A DNA stretch of 15,824 bases from assembly GCA_910580225.1 (NCBI GenBank), contig CAJTXE010000059.1, positions 2,301 to 18,124 of the forward strand. The letters run 5' to 3'. This DNA comes from an uncultured Acetatifactor sp. GTDB lineage: Bacteria; Bacillota; Clostridia; Lachnospirales; Lachnospiraceae. Under the pieces are notes generated by a model, which was given only the letters and a program-made list of their open reading frames with translations, was not told the origin of the DNA and made no database searches. Positions within the stretch are counted from its first letter, which is position 1; each line of letters starts with the position of its first letter. Shown here piece by piece: positions 1 through 8,127 of the stretch. The position numbers and the translations under genes are program-made.

Positions 1-76
1 TTCTCTCGAGAGGAAGCGCTGAAGAAACATCACCCTTTAGAGCCATCGCGCAGCGATTTTAATAGGAGGCAGCAGT

Positions 77-1030
77 GTGAAATACTTAGGTAAAAAAATC
101 ATTACTCTCATTATGACATTGTTTCTGGTTTCCGCGGCTGCCTTTCTTGCCTTTCAGATCATTCCCGGGGACGTGGTTTCCTCCATTTTGGGCACGGAGG
201 CCACGCCGGAACGGGAGGAAGCGCTTCGGGAGGAACTGGGCTTAAATGACCCGCCCCTGGTGCGTTACGGGAACTGGGCTGCAGGGGTGCTGAGGGGAGA
301 CCTTGGCATCAGCTACCGGTATTCCAAAAATATGAACGAAATGATGCCGGTGGCGGAGCTGATCGGGGACAAGCTTCCTGTGACGCTGTGGCTGGCGGCG
401 ATTTCCCTGGTGCTGATTGTACTGATATCCATTCCCATGGGTGTACTGTGGGCAAAGAGCAGATCCCGTGTGCTGGATGCGGCCCTGGGGGTGATTACAC
501 AGGTGACTATGGCGGTGCCGTCTTTCTTTTTGGGCATTCTGGTGACCTGGTTGTTCGGTATTCTGTTAAAATGGTTCTCTCCCGGCGGTTATGTGGGGTA
601 TCAGGAGAATTTCTGGGGTTTCTTAGGTTATCTGCTGTTTCCGGCCATATCCATTGCGTTGCCGAAAATTGCCATGACGGCAAGATTTTTACGAAATTCC
701 ATGCTTACGGAGATGGGCTCGGATTATGTCCGCACGGCTTACAGCAAGGGCTGCGGGGACCAGAGAGTCATGTATGGGCATGTGCTTCGGAATGCCATGA
801 TGCCTGTGATTACGTTTCTGGGCATGATTGTGGCAGAAATTGTGGCGGGCAGCATTGTGGTGGAGCAGGTGTTCGGTTTGCCGGGTATCGGCAGACTGCT
901 GATCAGTTCCATCTCCACAAGGGATTTTCCGGTGGTGGAGATATTGATTTTGTACATTACATTTGTGGTTATTTTTGTGTATTTTCTGGTGGATATTCTG
1001 TATAAGGTGGTAGATCCCAGGATTTCGTAA
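77..1030 (+). CDS. Peptide/nickel-type ABC importer permease (DppB/NikB-like)
   Basis: Inner-membrane subunit of a peptide/nickel-type importer; it would form half of the translocation channel. The 317-residue protein is normal length for the DppB/OppB/NikB family. It has an N-terminal membrane segment (about 9-30), an extracytoplasmic stretch with the family-typical PGD (30-32), then five more segments (about 104-126, 138-163, 181-200, 243-265, 288-309). The cytoplasmic EAA loop that docks on the ATPase lies at about 219-240, followed by the family phrase FGLPGIG and the C-terminal VDPR. The start is GTG at 77, supported by AGGAGG at 64-69 with 7 bases of spacing. It is the first gene of a plus-strand set with the second permease (1204) and the fused ATPase (2060). 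The substrate is not readable from sequence: peptides and nickel are both possible. Confidence 0.93.
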   Translation: MKYLGKKIITLIMTLFLVSAAAFLAFQIIPGDVVSSILGTEATPEREEALREELGLNDPPLVRYGNWAAGVLRGDLGISYRYSKNMNEMMPVAELIGDKLPVTLWLAAISLVLIVLISIPMGVLWAKSRSRVLDAALGVITQVTMAVPSFFLGILVTWLFGILLKWFSPGGYVGYQENFWGFLGYLLFPAISIALPKIAMTARFLRNSMLTEMGSDYVRTAYSKGCGDQRVMYGHVLRNAMMPVITFLGMIVAEIVAGSIVVEQVFGLPGIGRLLISSISTRDFPVVEILILYITFVVIFVYFLVDILYKVVDPRIS

Positions 1031-1203
1031 AGGCTGCGGTGGAGAGGGCTTTTTTGCGGCGGCCGGGCGGTGCGGACAGAAGGGCGCATGTTTTGGCAGT
1101 TTGACTGCAGGGCACGGATGTTTCCATAAATTGGCCGGAGGGAACCGGGAGGAGCGCAGTTTTACAGGATTGGCACGGTTCATGGGGAAAGGAAGAAGCC
1201 GGT

Positions 1204-2013
1204 ATGAAGAAAAACGGGAAAAAGTGGAATAAATATCTGTATGCCGGTATTGTGATGACGGGTATTGCCGTGGTGCTGGGCATACTGGGGTTTTTCTGGA
1301 CTCCTTACAGCACTACGGCAATGTCCGCCTCGGAAAAATTTTCGGCGCCGTCCCTGAGACATCTGTTCGGCACGGATAATTTCGGGCGGGATATATTTTC
1401 CAGGGTTATGCAGGGACTTGGTACCACCATGGTCATCAGCAGCCTGGTGGTGTTTTTTTCCGGACTGGCGGGAATCCTTCTGGGGGCGTTTACCGGGTAT
1501 TTCGGGGGTGTACTGGACGAGTTTGTCATGCGCGTCACGGATGCCCTGAACAGTTTTCCCAGTATTCTGCTGACTTTGGTAATCATCAGTTTGCTGGGAA
1601 CCGGCAGGCAGAATGTGATTATTTCCATGTCCCTGGTTTTTACGCCCAGTTTTGTGCGGATTGTCCGGGGTGAATTTATCCGGCTGCGGGATGCGGATTA
1701 TATCAAGAGGGCCAGGATGATGGGAGTGGGGAAACTCCGTATTCTTTTTATCCATATACTGCCTAATATTTTTTCCGTGTTCTGGGTGTCGGTGATGATC
1801 GGTTTCAACAATGCCATTCTGGCGGAGTCCGGCATGAGTTATCTGGGAATCGGGGTGCTGCCTCCGGATGCCAGCCTGGGCAATATGCTTTCGGACGCCC
1901 AGGGATATCTGCAGTCGGCACCCTGGTGTGCCCTGGCACCGGGCCTGACGATTGTGTGGCTTGTGCTGGGATTTTCCCTGTTCAGCGAGGGGATACGGCG
2001 GTTGGAAGGGTGA
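1204..2013 (+). CDS. Peptide/nickel-type ABC importer permease (DppC/NikC-like)
   Basis: Second channel subunit of the importer. The 269-residue protein has an N-terminal membrane segment (about 11-32) followed by the diagnostic DppC/NikC phrase HLFGTDNFGRDIFSR at 53-67, then five further membrane segments. The EAA loop is at about 167-190 (motif RARMMGVGK at 169-177). The C-terminal YLGIGVLPPDASLG (213-226) is also typical of the family. The start is ATG at 1204 behind a purine-rich site (GGGAAAGGAAGAAG). A gap of 173 bases separates it from the first permease, longer than usual inside such operons; no separate promoter or gene was recognised in the gap. The next gene begins 46 bases downstream. 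Confidence 0.93.
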   Translation: MKKNGKKWNKYLYAGIVMTGIAVVLGILGFFWTPYSTTAMSASEKFSAPSLRHLFGTDNFGRDIFSRVMQGLGTTMVISSLVVFFSGLAGILLGAFTGYFGGVLDEFVMRVTDALNSFPSILLTLVIISLLGTGRQNVIISMSLVFTPSFVRIVRGEFIRLRDADYIKRARMMGVGKLRILFIHILPNIFSVFWVSVMIGFNNAILAESGMSYLGIGVLPPDASLGNMLSDAQGYLQSAPWCALAPGLTIVWLVLGFSLFSEGIRRLEG

Positions 2014-2059
2014 AGGGAAGGAAGCATTTCCAGGGAATTGGAGGAAGGCGGCACATCAA

Positions 2060-3694
2060 ATGATTAAGATAGAAGATTTGTCCGTAGCTTTCGGCGGCAC
2101 GGAGGTGGTAAAGCATGTGAATCTGGATCTCCATGACGGAGAGATTCTGGGCATTGTGGGAGAGTCCGGTTCTGGGAAATCCGTCACGGCGCTGACGCTG
2201 ATGGGATTGGTGTCAGAAGGGGCAGAAGTGACCACAGGGCGGATTTTGTTTGATGATGTGGTGCTGCGGCAGGCAGGCAGGCCCTGTGACAGAGCGCTTT
2301 ACCGGAAATATCTGGGGGCGGAGATGTCCATGGTGTTTCAGGAACCCCAGACCAGTCTGAATCCTACCCGGAAGGCAGGGAAGCAGGTGGAAGAGGTACT
2401 GCGGCTCCATACGAAGCTGACGGGAGAGGAGATTCGGGCCAAGGTACTGGAGACATTCCGGGCAGTGGGGCTTCATGAGGCGGAACGGGTGTATGACAGC
2501 TATCCCCACCAGCTTTCCGGGGGAATGCGGCAGCGGGTGATGATTGCCATGGCAGTTATTCTGCATCCCAGGCTCATTGTGGCGGACGAACCCACCACAG
2601 CCCTGGACGTGACCATTCAGAACCAGATTGTGGAGCTGCTGCGTGATATCAACGGAAAACAGAAGAATGCCATGCTTTTTATCACCCATGACCTGCATCT
2701 GGCCAGAAGGCTCTGCCATCGGGTAGCGGTGATGAAGGACGGCTGTGTGGTGGAGACCGGGACTGCGGAGGAAGTATTTGACCATCCAAGTCAACCCTAT
2801 ACCAGACAGCTTGTGGAGGCAGTGCCTTCCAGAATGGAAGGGAAGGCAGAAGAACAGAGCAGGGACAGGGCGGACAAGAAACAAAATCCGGTGCTGAAGG
2901 TACACAATTTATCCGTGTACTACCAGGACGGCAAAAGCAATCAGCCTTCGGAGCAGGCGGAAGGCACCGGCGGAAAGAGAAGGACTTTGGCAGAACGGCT
3001 TTTCCGGCGGAAAGGCCAGTGCGTGGTATGGGATGCGGATTTTGAGATTTATTCCGGGGAAAGTCTGGGGCTGGTGGGAGAGAGCGGCTGCGGAAAAACC
3101 TCCCTTTCCAAGGCCATTTTGGGAATCAATCCATGTGTGGAGGGGGAAATCATACATGCCAGTATCCGTCCCCAGATGGTATTTCAGGACCCCTACAGCA
3201 GCCTGAATCCAACAAAGACCATCGGATGGCTGCTGCAGGAGCCGCTGCGGGCCGCAGGGGCACTGGACCGAAGTCTGGCCATGACCAAAGCGGACAGGGA
3301 GGCAGCGGCTTATGATATGCTGCGCCGGGTGGGGATGGATGAACGGTATTTTCACAGAAGACCGTCAGAGCTTTCCGGCGGACAGCGGCAGCGGGTCAGT
3401 ATCGCCCAGGCATTGATTACCAATCCGGGATTTCTCATTGCGGATGAACCGGTGTCCGCATTGGATGTGACCATTCAGGCCCAGATTATGGAGCTGTTTT
3501 TGAAGCTGCAGGAGGAGATGCACCTGGCCTGTCTGTTTATTTCCCACGACATCAATGTAGTCTACCGCATGTGCGACCGGATTATGGTGATGAAAGACGG
3601 ACATATTATCGAAATCGGGGAGACGGAGGAAGTGTTCGGCAATCCCAGGGAGGATTATACCAAGCTGCTGCTGTGCGGGGCCTGCGGGGCCTGA
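2060..3694 (+). CDS. Fused double ATPase of a peptide/nickel-type ABC importer (DppD-DppF-like)
   Basis: Energising subunit with both nucleotide-binding domains on one 544-residue chain; in most relatives they are two proteins (DppD/OppD and DppF/OppF). Domain 1: Walker A GESGSGKS (34-41), Q-loop FQEP, signature LSGGMRQR (152-159), Walker B LIVADEP (172-178), switch His 210, then a short HPSQPYT tail of the oligopeptide type. A charged linker of about 40 residues follows. Domain 2: Walker A GESGCGKT (340-347), signature LSGGQRQR (438-445), Walker B LIADEP (459-464), switch His 496. Both sites look catalytically complete. Domain 2 has a short stretch between Walker A and the Q-loop compared with usual OppF proteins. 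ATG at 2060 is preferred because homology begins there (MIKIEDLSVAF) and GGAGG lies upstream; the frame is open back to 1952 but that part overlaps the permease and looks non-coding. Confidence 0.93.
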   Translation: MIKIEDLSVAFGGTEVVKHVNLDLHDGEILGIVGESGSGKSVTALTLMGLVSEGAEVTTGRILFDDVVLRQAGRPCDRALYRKYLGAEMSMVFQEPQTSLNPTRKAGKQVEEVLRLHTKLTGEEIRAKVLETFRAVGLHEAERVYDSYPHQLSGGMRQRVMIAMAVILHPRLIVADEPTTALDVTIQNQIVELLRDINGKQKNAMLFITHDLHLARRLCHRVAVMKDGCVVETGTAEEVFDHPSQPYTRQLVEAVPSRMEGKAEEQSRDRADKKQNPVLKVHNLSVYYQDGKSNQPSEQAEGTGGKRRTLAERLFRRKGQCVVWDADFEIYSGESLGLVGESGCGKTSLSKAILGINPCVEGEIIHASIRPQMVFQDPYSSLNPTKTIGWLLQEPLRAAGALDRSLAMTKADREAAAYDMLRRVGMDERYFHRRPSELSGGQRQRVSIAQALITNPGFLIADEPVSALDVTIQAQIMELFLKLQEEMHLACLFISHDINVVYRMCDRIMVMKDGHIIEIGETEEVFGNPREDYTKLLLCGACGA

Positions 3695-4112
3695 GGGGCA
3701 GTATTTTCTGTAATGTGAATTTTACGCATGCTCAATCACATTTGCCAACATGGATGGATAACGAGTGAGGGCTTCTGCAAAGCCAGGGCAGAAACCGGCA
3801 TAGAATCAATGCGCTCACGAGTATAGATAGGGTCAGGGAAAGCCGAGAAGGCCTTTTGGATAGGGTGGATCAGGATTACCGGATCAAAGGCGAGGATTCC
3901 TGTGTAGGGAAATAGAATAAATTTTGTGGGGTTCATCACAGTGGGTGGTGGACCCTTTTTTTCGTGATTTTGGATGACGGTTCCTGCCATCTGATAAAAA
4001 GGAAAGACAAACCAAAAGATATATAGGGAGACGAGGCCTAAAGCAATTACAGCAGGTAAACCGTAAGTTAAGGCATGTTGCTGTTTTGGGTATGTTTTTT
4101 GGGCGGAGGTTT
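3695..4112. other. Long intergenic stretch without a convincing gene
   Basis: Over 400 bases between the importer operon and the HTH-kinase gene. It contains an inverted repeat AATGTGA (3712-3718) / TCACATT (3736-3742) and a possible hairpin before a T-run (3929-3962). A minus-strand frame is open at 3736-3990 (84 codons) but has no ribosome binding site and resembles no family I know. It may be a remnant of a mobile or decayed sequence. Confidence 0.5.
3929..3962 (+). terminator. Possible intrinsic terminator
   Basis: GGGTTC (3929-3934) can pair with GGACCC (3950-3955) with one wobble pair, and seven T residues follow directly (3956-3962). An alternative shorter stem GGGT/ACCC uses 3943-3946 and 3952-3955. 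It lies 235 bases after the ATPase stop, so assignment to that operon is uncertain. Confidence 0.35.
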
Positions 4113-4121
4113 TGTTATACT
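4113..4121 (+). promoter_or_regulatory. Extended -10 promoter of the HTH-kinase gene
   Basis: TGTTATACT is a TGn extension followed by the near-consensus -10 hexamer TATACT (4116-4121). No good -35 hexamer lies 16-18 bases upstream, as expected for extended -10 promoters. It is 50 bases before the ATG at 4172. Confidence 0.55.
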
Positions 4122-4171
4122 AAAATCAACTCGCTATGGATAGATGAAACCTTACGGAGGAAGGAGATAAC

Positions 4172-5521
4172 ATGCTTGACATAAAACAGTTTGGAAAAAG
4201 AATTGCTTTTCTGAGAAGGCAAAACGGAATGTCGCAGGAACAACTTGCGGACTTGCTTGGTATATCAGCGCAGGCAATCAGCAAGTGGGAAAATGGACAT
4301 ACCATGCCCGACACATCATTATTGCCTGTTCTGGCACAGATATTCCAATGTTCTATTGATGAGATCATCATGCCGGCATATATATTCGACCCGGAGATTG
4401 AGGAAAAGAAAATGGACAGGATGGACTGGCAGGCAAGGCACCTTGCTGATTATATCATTGGGCAGTTAGGTGGTACAAAGCCTGAAGAAAGCATTGGTTT
4501 GGAGGATGCCGCAGTCATTGAGGCTGTCCGCAGGGTGCATCCCAATCTTGGAAACTATCAGATCACAAGAAGAAAGCCGGAAGCGCATAAAAGATATGTG
4601 AGCATCTATATGACAGTAGCGACGCCCCAGCAGGAACTTCGATTGGTGGAAAAAGTATATTATGGCGATGACAAAGAACTTCTGGGATACGATTTACTCT
4701 GCCGGCATGTATTGGCAGTTCCACAGGTATATTGTGTTGATTTTGATAAAAAAATTCTACTGATGGACGAGGTGGCTGACAGCGTTCAGGGAATCCATTT
4801 TGATGAGGTCAGTGAGCGTGGGGCATTATTCAGAAGTCAATATGGTATTCTGCTGAAAGAAATTGCAAAAATGCATGCTGTTTTTTGGGAAAATGAGAAT
4901 GCGCTTAAGAAAGTGGGACCGGACATCAGGCATAAGTCGAAGGAAAATCTGCTTGCCCATATAAACGGTATGGAGCAGGATTTTCTTGCATATCGGGAGA
5001 AAGAGGAAACGGGCAGGATTCCAAAGGTTTGGAACGGATTAAGCAATACCATTGATGGGGATACCTTTCAGTATTTTGCGGATGCTATTGGGTTCTTAAA
5101 ACAAAGATATATTCCCATGATCGAGGAAAGATTTCAGCGGGGAAAACATATTACCATGATCCATGGGGATTTACATCCGGGAAATATTTTTTTATCGAAA
5201 TCCCCTGGTACATCCGTTAAGATGATTGACCTGGAAGCTGTCCGTGCAGGGCTCTGTACGGAAGATCTGGCCATGCTTATGGCGCTCCACATTGAGCCGG
5301 ATAAAGCGCGCTCGAAACCCTTTCTTGACCACTATTACGAATGCTTGTGCCGGAATGTGAAGGGATATTCTTATGAGATGTTCCTGGATGATTATAAAAT
5401 AGCAATTGCTGAGGCTCTGTTTTATCCCATTCGGTTAATCAACGGCGGTATCTGCGATTTTAGTATGAGGGATAGAGGCATCAGGGCCTATGAAACCTTT
5501 GTGGCAGATCGTACACTCTGA
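4172..5521 (+). CDS. XRE-type HTH fused to an APH/choline-kinase-like phosphotransferase
   Basis: A 449-residue two-domain protein. Residues 7-65 are a typical XRE/Cro-CI helix-turn-helix (MSQEQLADLLGISAQAISKWENG is the core, 20-42). Residues about 110-449 are an aminoglycoside-phosphotransferase-like kinase fold: a probable nucleotide-binding lysine at 161 (LVEKVYYG), the Brenner motif HGDLHPGN at 331-338 with His 331, Asp 333 and Asn 338, and the metal-binding Asp 353 in MIDLE. All key kinase residues seem present, so catalysis is plausible; the substrate is unknown. The family includes antibiotic kinases and small-metabolite (choline, homoserine, sugar) kinases. AAGGAGA at 4161-4167 sets the ATG at 4172. 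It is probably monocistronic, since a decayed nitroreductase follows. An inference is that it is a regulator that senses or modifies a small molecule, or an inducible resistance enzyme controlling its own promoter. Confidence 0.85.
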   Translation: MLDIKQFGKRIAFLRRQNGMSQEQLADLLGISAQAISKWENGHTMPDTSLLPVLAQIFQCSIDEIIMPAYIFDPEIEEKKMDRMDWQARHLADYIIGQLGGTKPEESIGLEDAAVIEAVRRVHPNLGNYQITRRKPEAHKRYVSIYMTVATPQQELRLVEKVYYGDDKELLGYDLLCRHVLAVPQVYCVDFDKKILLMDEVADSVQGIHFDEVSERGALFRSQYGILLKEIAKMHAVFWENENALKKVGPDIRHKSKENLLAHINGMEQDFLAYREKEETGRIPKVWNGLSNTIDGDTFQYFADAIGFLKQRYIPMIEERFQRGKHITMIHGDLHPGNIFLSKSPGTSVKMIDLEAVRAGLCTEDLAMLMALHIEPDKARSKPFLDHYYECLCRNVKGYSYEMFLDDYKIAIAEALFYPIRLINGGICDFSMRDRGIRAYETFVADRTL

Positions 5522-5578
5522 AAGGGAAACGAAAGGACAGGCTTATGAATGAATTTTCAGGAATAAGCAGGAAATTGA

Positions 5579-5794
5579 AACATTGAAAAATGTATCGAGT
5601 GCCATTATCATGCACCGCTGGCTTTTATTGTCTGCTACGATAAAGAAATATGTTGGGAGCGTGGTTAGGATCATAAACACAGCGGCGATATGGACGCAAG
5701 TATTGTGGCCACACACATGATGCTGGAGGTGGCAGATTTAGGCATCGGTTCTACGTGGATCATGTATTATATGTATCTTATCGATAGGCCATAG
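5579..5794 (+). pseudogene. Nitroreductase-family gene remnant
   Basis: No open reading frame of useful size spans this stretch, but one frame reads as the C-terminal half of a flavin-dependent nitroreductase: HAPLAFIVCYDKE, then a TAG stop (5666-5668), then HSGDMDASIVATHMMLEV, ADLGIGST and WIMYY, ending at TAG 5792-5794. This matches the order of blocks in the family (PLA-VCYDK, then GD-DASI-THMML-A--LG-G-TW). The N-terminal FMN-binding half is missing; only a few non-matching codons remain after 5545. It is therefore a decayed gene, not a product-forming one. It sits between the HTH-kinase and acetyltransferase genes. Confidence 0.75.
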
Positions 5795-5820
5795 CGCCAT
5801 GCGGAAAGGAGACTAAAAAG

Positions 5821-6402
5821 TTGAAGAAGTTCAAAGATTATTTTACCTGTGTCCCAACATTGGAAACAGAGCGTTTTCAGTTGGTTCCGTTTGCAAGGGA
5901 AGATATGGATGCCTATTTTGATATTTTAAGAGATGACAGGGTGCAGAAATATCTTGGCGGTGGTGTCCCCCTTTTTGACAAGGAACCCCATATTACAAAT
6001 TGGCTGCATAATATCAACGACCGCCTCTTAAAAAGAGGACTTGTTTTTACATGGTGTGTGAAAGAAAAGTCCAGTGGCAGCGTGGTGGGCAGGGTTGATT
6101 TGGGGGGATTTATAAAGCAGACTATGGCAGAAATTGCGTATCATTACGCATATGACTGTTGGGGAAGGGGTGCTGCCAGCGAGGTGGCTGCAAAGGTAAC
6201 GAGTTTCGGGTTAAACGAGCTTGGACTGCGGAGAATACAGGGACTTGTCCGTGTCGAGAACGGCGCGTCCATACGTGTACTTGAGAAAAACGGTTATCTG
6301 AGGGAGGGTACGCTCCATTATTATCCTTTTGGACGGGAGTTTCATGATGCCGTGATGCTTGCGATTGTGAAACCGGCGGATGAGGCGGGGAACGAGAGCT
6401 GA
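5821..6402 (+). CDS. GNAT-family N-acetyltransferase, RimJ/RimL type
   Basis: Transfers an acetyl group from acetyl-CoA to an amine: a protein N-terminus, amino acid or drug. The 193-residue length is normal. The N-terminus carries the family opening PTLETERFQLVPF (12-24). Motif A, the CoA pyrophosphate loop, is at YDCWGRGAASE (111-121), and the end of the fold is ENGASIRVLEKNGYLREG (146-163) followed by a FHDAVML strand (175-181). The start is TTG at 5821 with GGAGA at 5808-5812; the first in-frame ATG would be Met 29, which would cut off the conserved opening. The substrate is unknown. No other gene is tightly coupled to it. Confidence 0.9.
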   Translation: MKKFKDYFTCVPTLETERFQLVPFAREDMDAYFDILRDDRVQKYLGGGVPLFDKEPHITNWLHNINDRLLKRGLVFTWCVKEKSSGSVVGRVDLGGFIKQTMAEIAYHYAYDCWGRGAASEVAAKVTSFGLNELGLRRIQGLVRVENGASIRVLEKNGYLREGTLHYYPFGREFHDAVMLAIVKPADEAGNES

Positions 6403-6487
6403 GCGTTGAAATGTGGAAATTCAGCGGGTGAGTAAAGCGGTTTAACAGAAACCGTATTCTGTCGAAGTAATGGGAAGGCAGGAAAGT

Positions 6488-6580
6488 ATGATTTGCAAAT
6501 GCAAAAGGCCTGTTTTACTCAATTCTACCGTTGGCAGGTGTTCATTTCTGTGCCGGAATTCGATAATAGAATCTAAGTAA
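6488..6580 (+). CDS. Possible small cysteine-rich ORF (30 residues)
   Basis: An ATG at 6488 preceded by an AGGCAGGAAAG-type site opens a 30-codon frame with CKCK near the start and a C-x3-C pair later, suggestive of a tiny metal-binding peptide or a zinc-ribbon remnant. A perfect palindrome ATTTGCAAAT (6491-6500) overlaps its first codons. No family was recognised, and chance cannot be excluded. Confidence 0.2.
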   Translation: MICKCKRPVLLNSTVGRCSFLCRNSIIESK

Positions 6581-6608
6581 GTTCAAGGAAAAAGCGGATG
6601 AGGTACTT

Positions 6609-7139
6609 GTGGACGTGATTGCGAATTGGTTAGGAGATGATAATAGGGAAAAAGTACATTCCCGGGAATCAAAAGAAAGTGAGACTGCATCCCAGGCTGT
6701 TTTGGAAGTTGAAAATGTTTCCAGACGCTATGAAAATGCAGGGCATGAAAACAGGAATTCTGTATTCGCTGTAAATGACGTCAGTTTTCGGATACCCCAG
6801 GGCAGCTTTGTTGGAATTATGGGTGCATCCGGTTCCGGGAAAACAACACTGCTTCATTTAATCGCCACAATAGACAGGCCAACGAGTGGGACCATACGGA
6901 TCAGCGGGCAGAACATCGTGGATATCCCGGAAGAAGCTGCCGCAGAATTTCGCCGCAGGCATTTAGGCTTTGTTTTCCAGGAATACAATCTGCTTGAAAC
7001 CTTGACGATCTATGAAAATATTGCGCTTGCCCTGACAATGAAAGATATTTCCAAAGAAAGCATTCGTCCGATGATTCAAAACGTATCGTCTTTGCTCATA
7101 AATCTGCTCCTTTACAATAAAATAGAGCGCATAGACTGA
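6609..7139 (+). pseudogene. BceA-like ABC transporter ATPase, 5' part only (gene disrupted)
   Basis: The N-terminal half of an ATPase of the MacB/BceA type (lipoprotein, bacteriocin or bacitracin export). Visible parts: GIMGASGSGKTT (Walker A, residues about 68-79), GFVFQEYNLLETLTIYENI (Q-loop region) and ALTMKD. Homology continues to about MIQNVSSLL (near 7100) and then stops. The signature, Walker B and switch His are absent from this frame, which ends at 7139. The signature reappears about 1.1 kb downstream (8201 onward), so one gene was split by an insertion with some loss. The true start is unclear: GTG 6609 is a weak start, the frame is open upstream to about 6570, and about 30 residues precede the usual beginning (VLEVENVSRRYE). 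A normal BceA is about 250 residues. Confidence 0.8.
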
Positions 7140-7186
7140 TTTTGTTCTGTTGCCGATTGTACTGTCGGCTCTCGTTCTGAATTTGA

Positions 7187-7215
7187 TTGCGGCCCGCCGC
7201 AGCGCATGTTATACT
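7187..7215 (+). promoter_or_regulatory. Promoter of the inserted gene
   Basis: TGTTATACT at 7207-7215 is an extended -10 element (TATACT at 7210-7215). TTGCGG at 7187-7192 is a weak -35 at 17-base spacing. It is 55 bases before the ATG at 7271. A small hairpin GCCGA (7152-7156) / TCGGC (7165-7169) lies just upstream. Confidence 0.55.
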
Positions 7216-7270
7216 TTGATTACAGGGCAATCCCGACGCCCATGTCTTAAAGCAAAGGAGGACTATCCAC

Positions 7271-8125
7271 ATGACCCATGACATCATCGCCTGGCTGTTG
7301 GCCGCCGGCAACCCGGCCGTCCAGCATCGGACGAAAACAGAATTGCTCGGACAGGAAGACGACCTGGCCGAGACCTTGGCCTGGATCACGCAGAAGCTGC
7401 CCGCCGACTGGCACAAGACAAAAGGCCTGTGGTATGTGTACTATGTCAACGCACTGGCGGAATGCGGCCTGAACCGTTCCCTTCTTCCCCCTGAGTGGTT
7501 CGAACCGGCCATGGACAGAATCCAGACAAAATTCGACTTTAGCTGCGAATCCTTTATGCTCCTACAGGCCATGGTCGCCCTTGGCTTTGCTGAAACTCCG
7601 GAAATACAGAAGCTGCTGGGGCAGCTGTGCCCCGGCAGACTGCCCGATGGGGGTTTTCTCTGCGAGCGAAGAAAGCACAAACTGGACTATGTCCCGAAAA
7701 GCTGCTATAAAGCGGATTATTTTGCCCTTCGTCTATGCTCCTGCTGCCGCAGAAAAGGCATCTCCCTGGATATAGAGGACAAACTGATTGCCTATTTCCT
7801 GGACAGAAATCTGCTGTTCAGCCGACAGAACCCGGACAGGCTGGTCTTCACCGATAAGGAGGGCTGGCGGATTTCGGACGCATTCTATCCCTTCGAACCC
7901 ATGCGAATCGGAATCCAGAACATCATGGAGACCATTTCTTCCCTGGGATACGGGAATGCGCCTGCCGCGTCAGCCGGGTGGAAGTATCTGGATGGGGCAA
8001 AAGATGAGACGGGGCGCGTAATCCTGTCCGGCACCCTGACGAAATCCTATCTGCCAAAGGAAAAAGTCGGCAAGCCCAGCGCCTGGGCAACGTTCTACGC
8101 AATTCTGGCCGAAAAGAAGCGGTAA
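7271..8125 (+). CDS. Prenyltransferase/terpenoid-cyclase-fold-like protein, function unknown
   Basis: A 284-residue soluble protein, helical throughout, with no signal peptide. Features recalling the alpha/alpha toroid of prenyltransferase and squalene-cyclase repeats are PDGGFLC (125-131), a later repeat around SDAFYPFEPMRIGIQNIMETISSLGYG, and a C-terminal KPSAWATFYAI (268-278). The catalytic DxDD or zinc-ligand set of true cyclases or prenyltransferases is not evident, so an enzyme role is doubtful; it may be a binding or scaffold relative. The start is ATG at 7271 with AAAGGAGG at 7254-7261. The gene has its own promoter and terminator and sits inside a broken BceA-like gene. Its codons are visibly richer in C/G at third positions than the flanking relics, which suggests separate origin. 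Fold assignment is moderate; no specific function is claimed. Confidence 0.75.
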   Translation: MTHDIIAWLLAAGNPAVQHRTKTELLGQEDDLAETLAWITQKLPADWHKTKGLWYVYYVNALAECGLNRSLLPPEWFEPAMDRIQTKFDFSCESFMLLQAMVALGFAETPEIQKLLGQLCPGRLPDGGFLCERRKHKLDYVPKSCYKADYFALRLCSCCRRKGISLDIEDKLIAYFLDRNLLFSRQNPDRLVFTDKEGWRISDAFYPFEPMRIGIQNIMETISSLGYGNAPAASAGWKYLDGAKDETGRVILSGTLTKSYLPKEKVGKPSAWATFYAILAEKKR

Positions 8126-8127
8126 TC

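Noticed and set aside
1..76. Tail of an upstream gene
   Set aside because: All three plus frames end within 1-93 with no recognisable family sequence, so the true upstream reading frame cannot be chosen.
388..1005. Long alternative plus-strand frame inside the first permease
   Set aside because: Glycine- and cysteine-rich translation typical of an out-of-frame shadow of the permease gene, which has a strong family match.
3736..3990. 84-codon minus-strand open frame
   Set aside because: No ribosome binding site before its ATG, no recognisable motif; kept only as part of the intergenic description.
6438..6454. Perfect hairpin CGGTTT-AACAG-AAACCG after the acetyltransferase gene
   Set aside because: No T-run follows, so it is not called a terminator; it could be a regulatory site but nothing supports a specific role.
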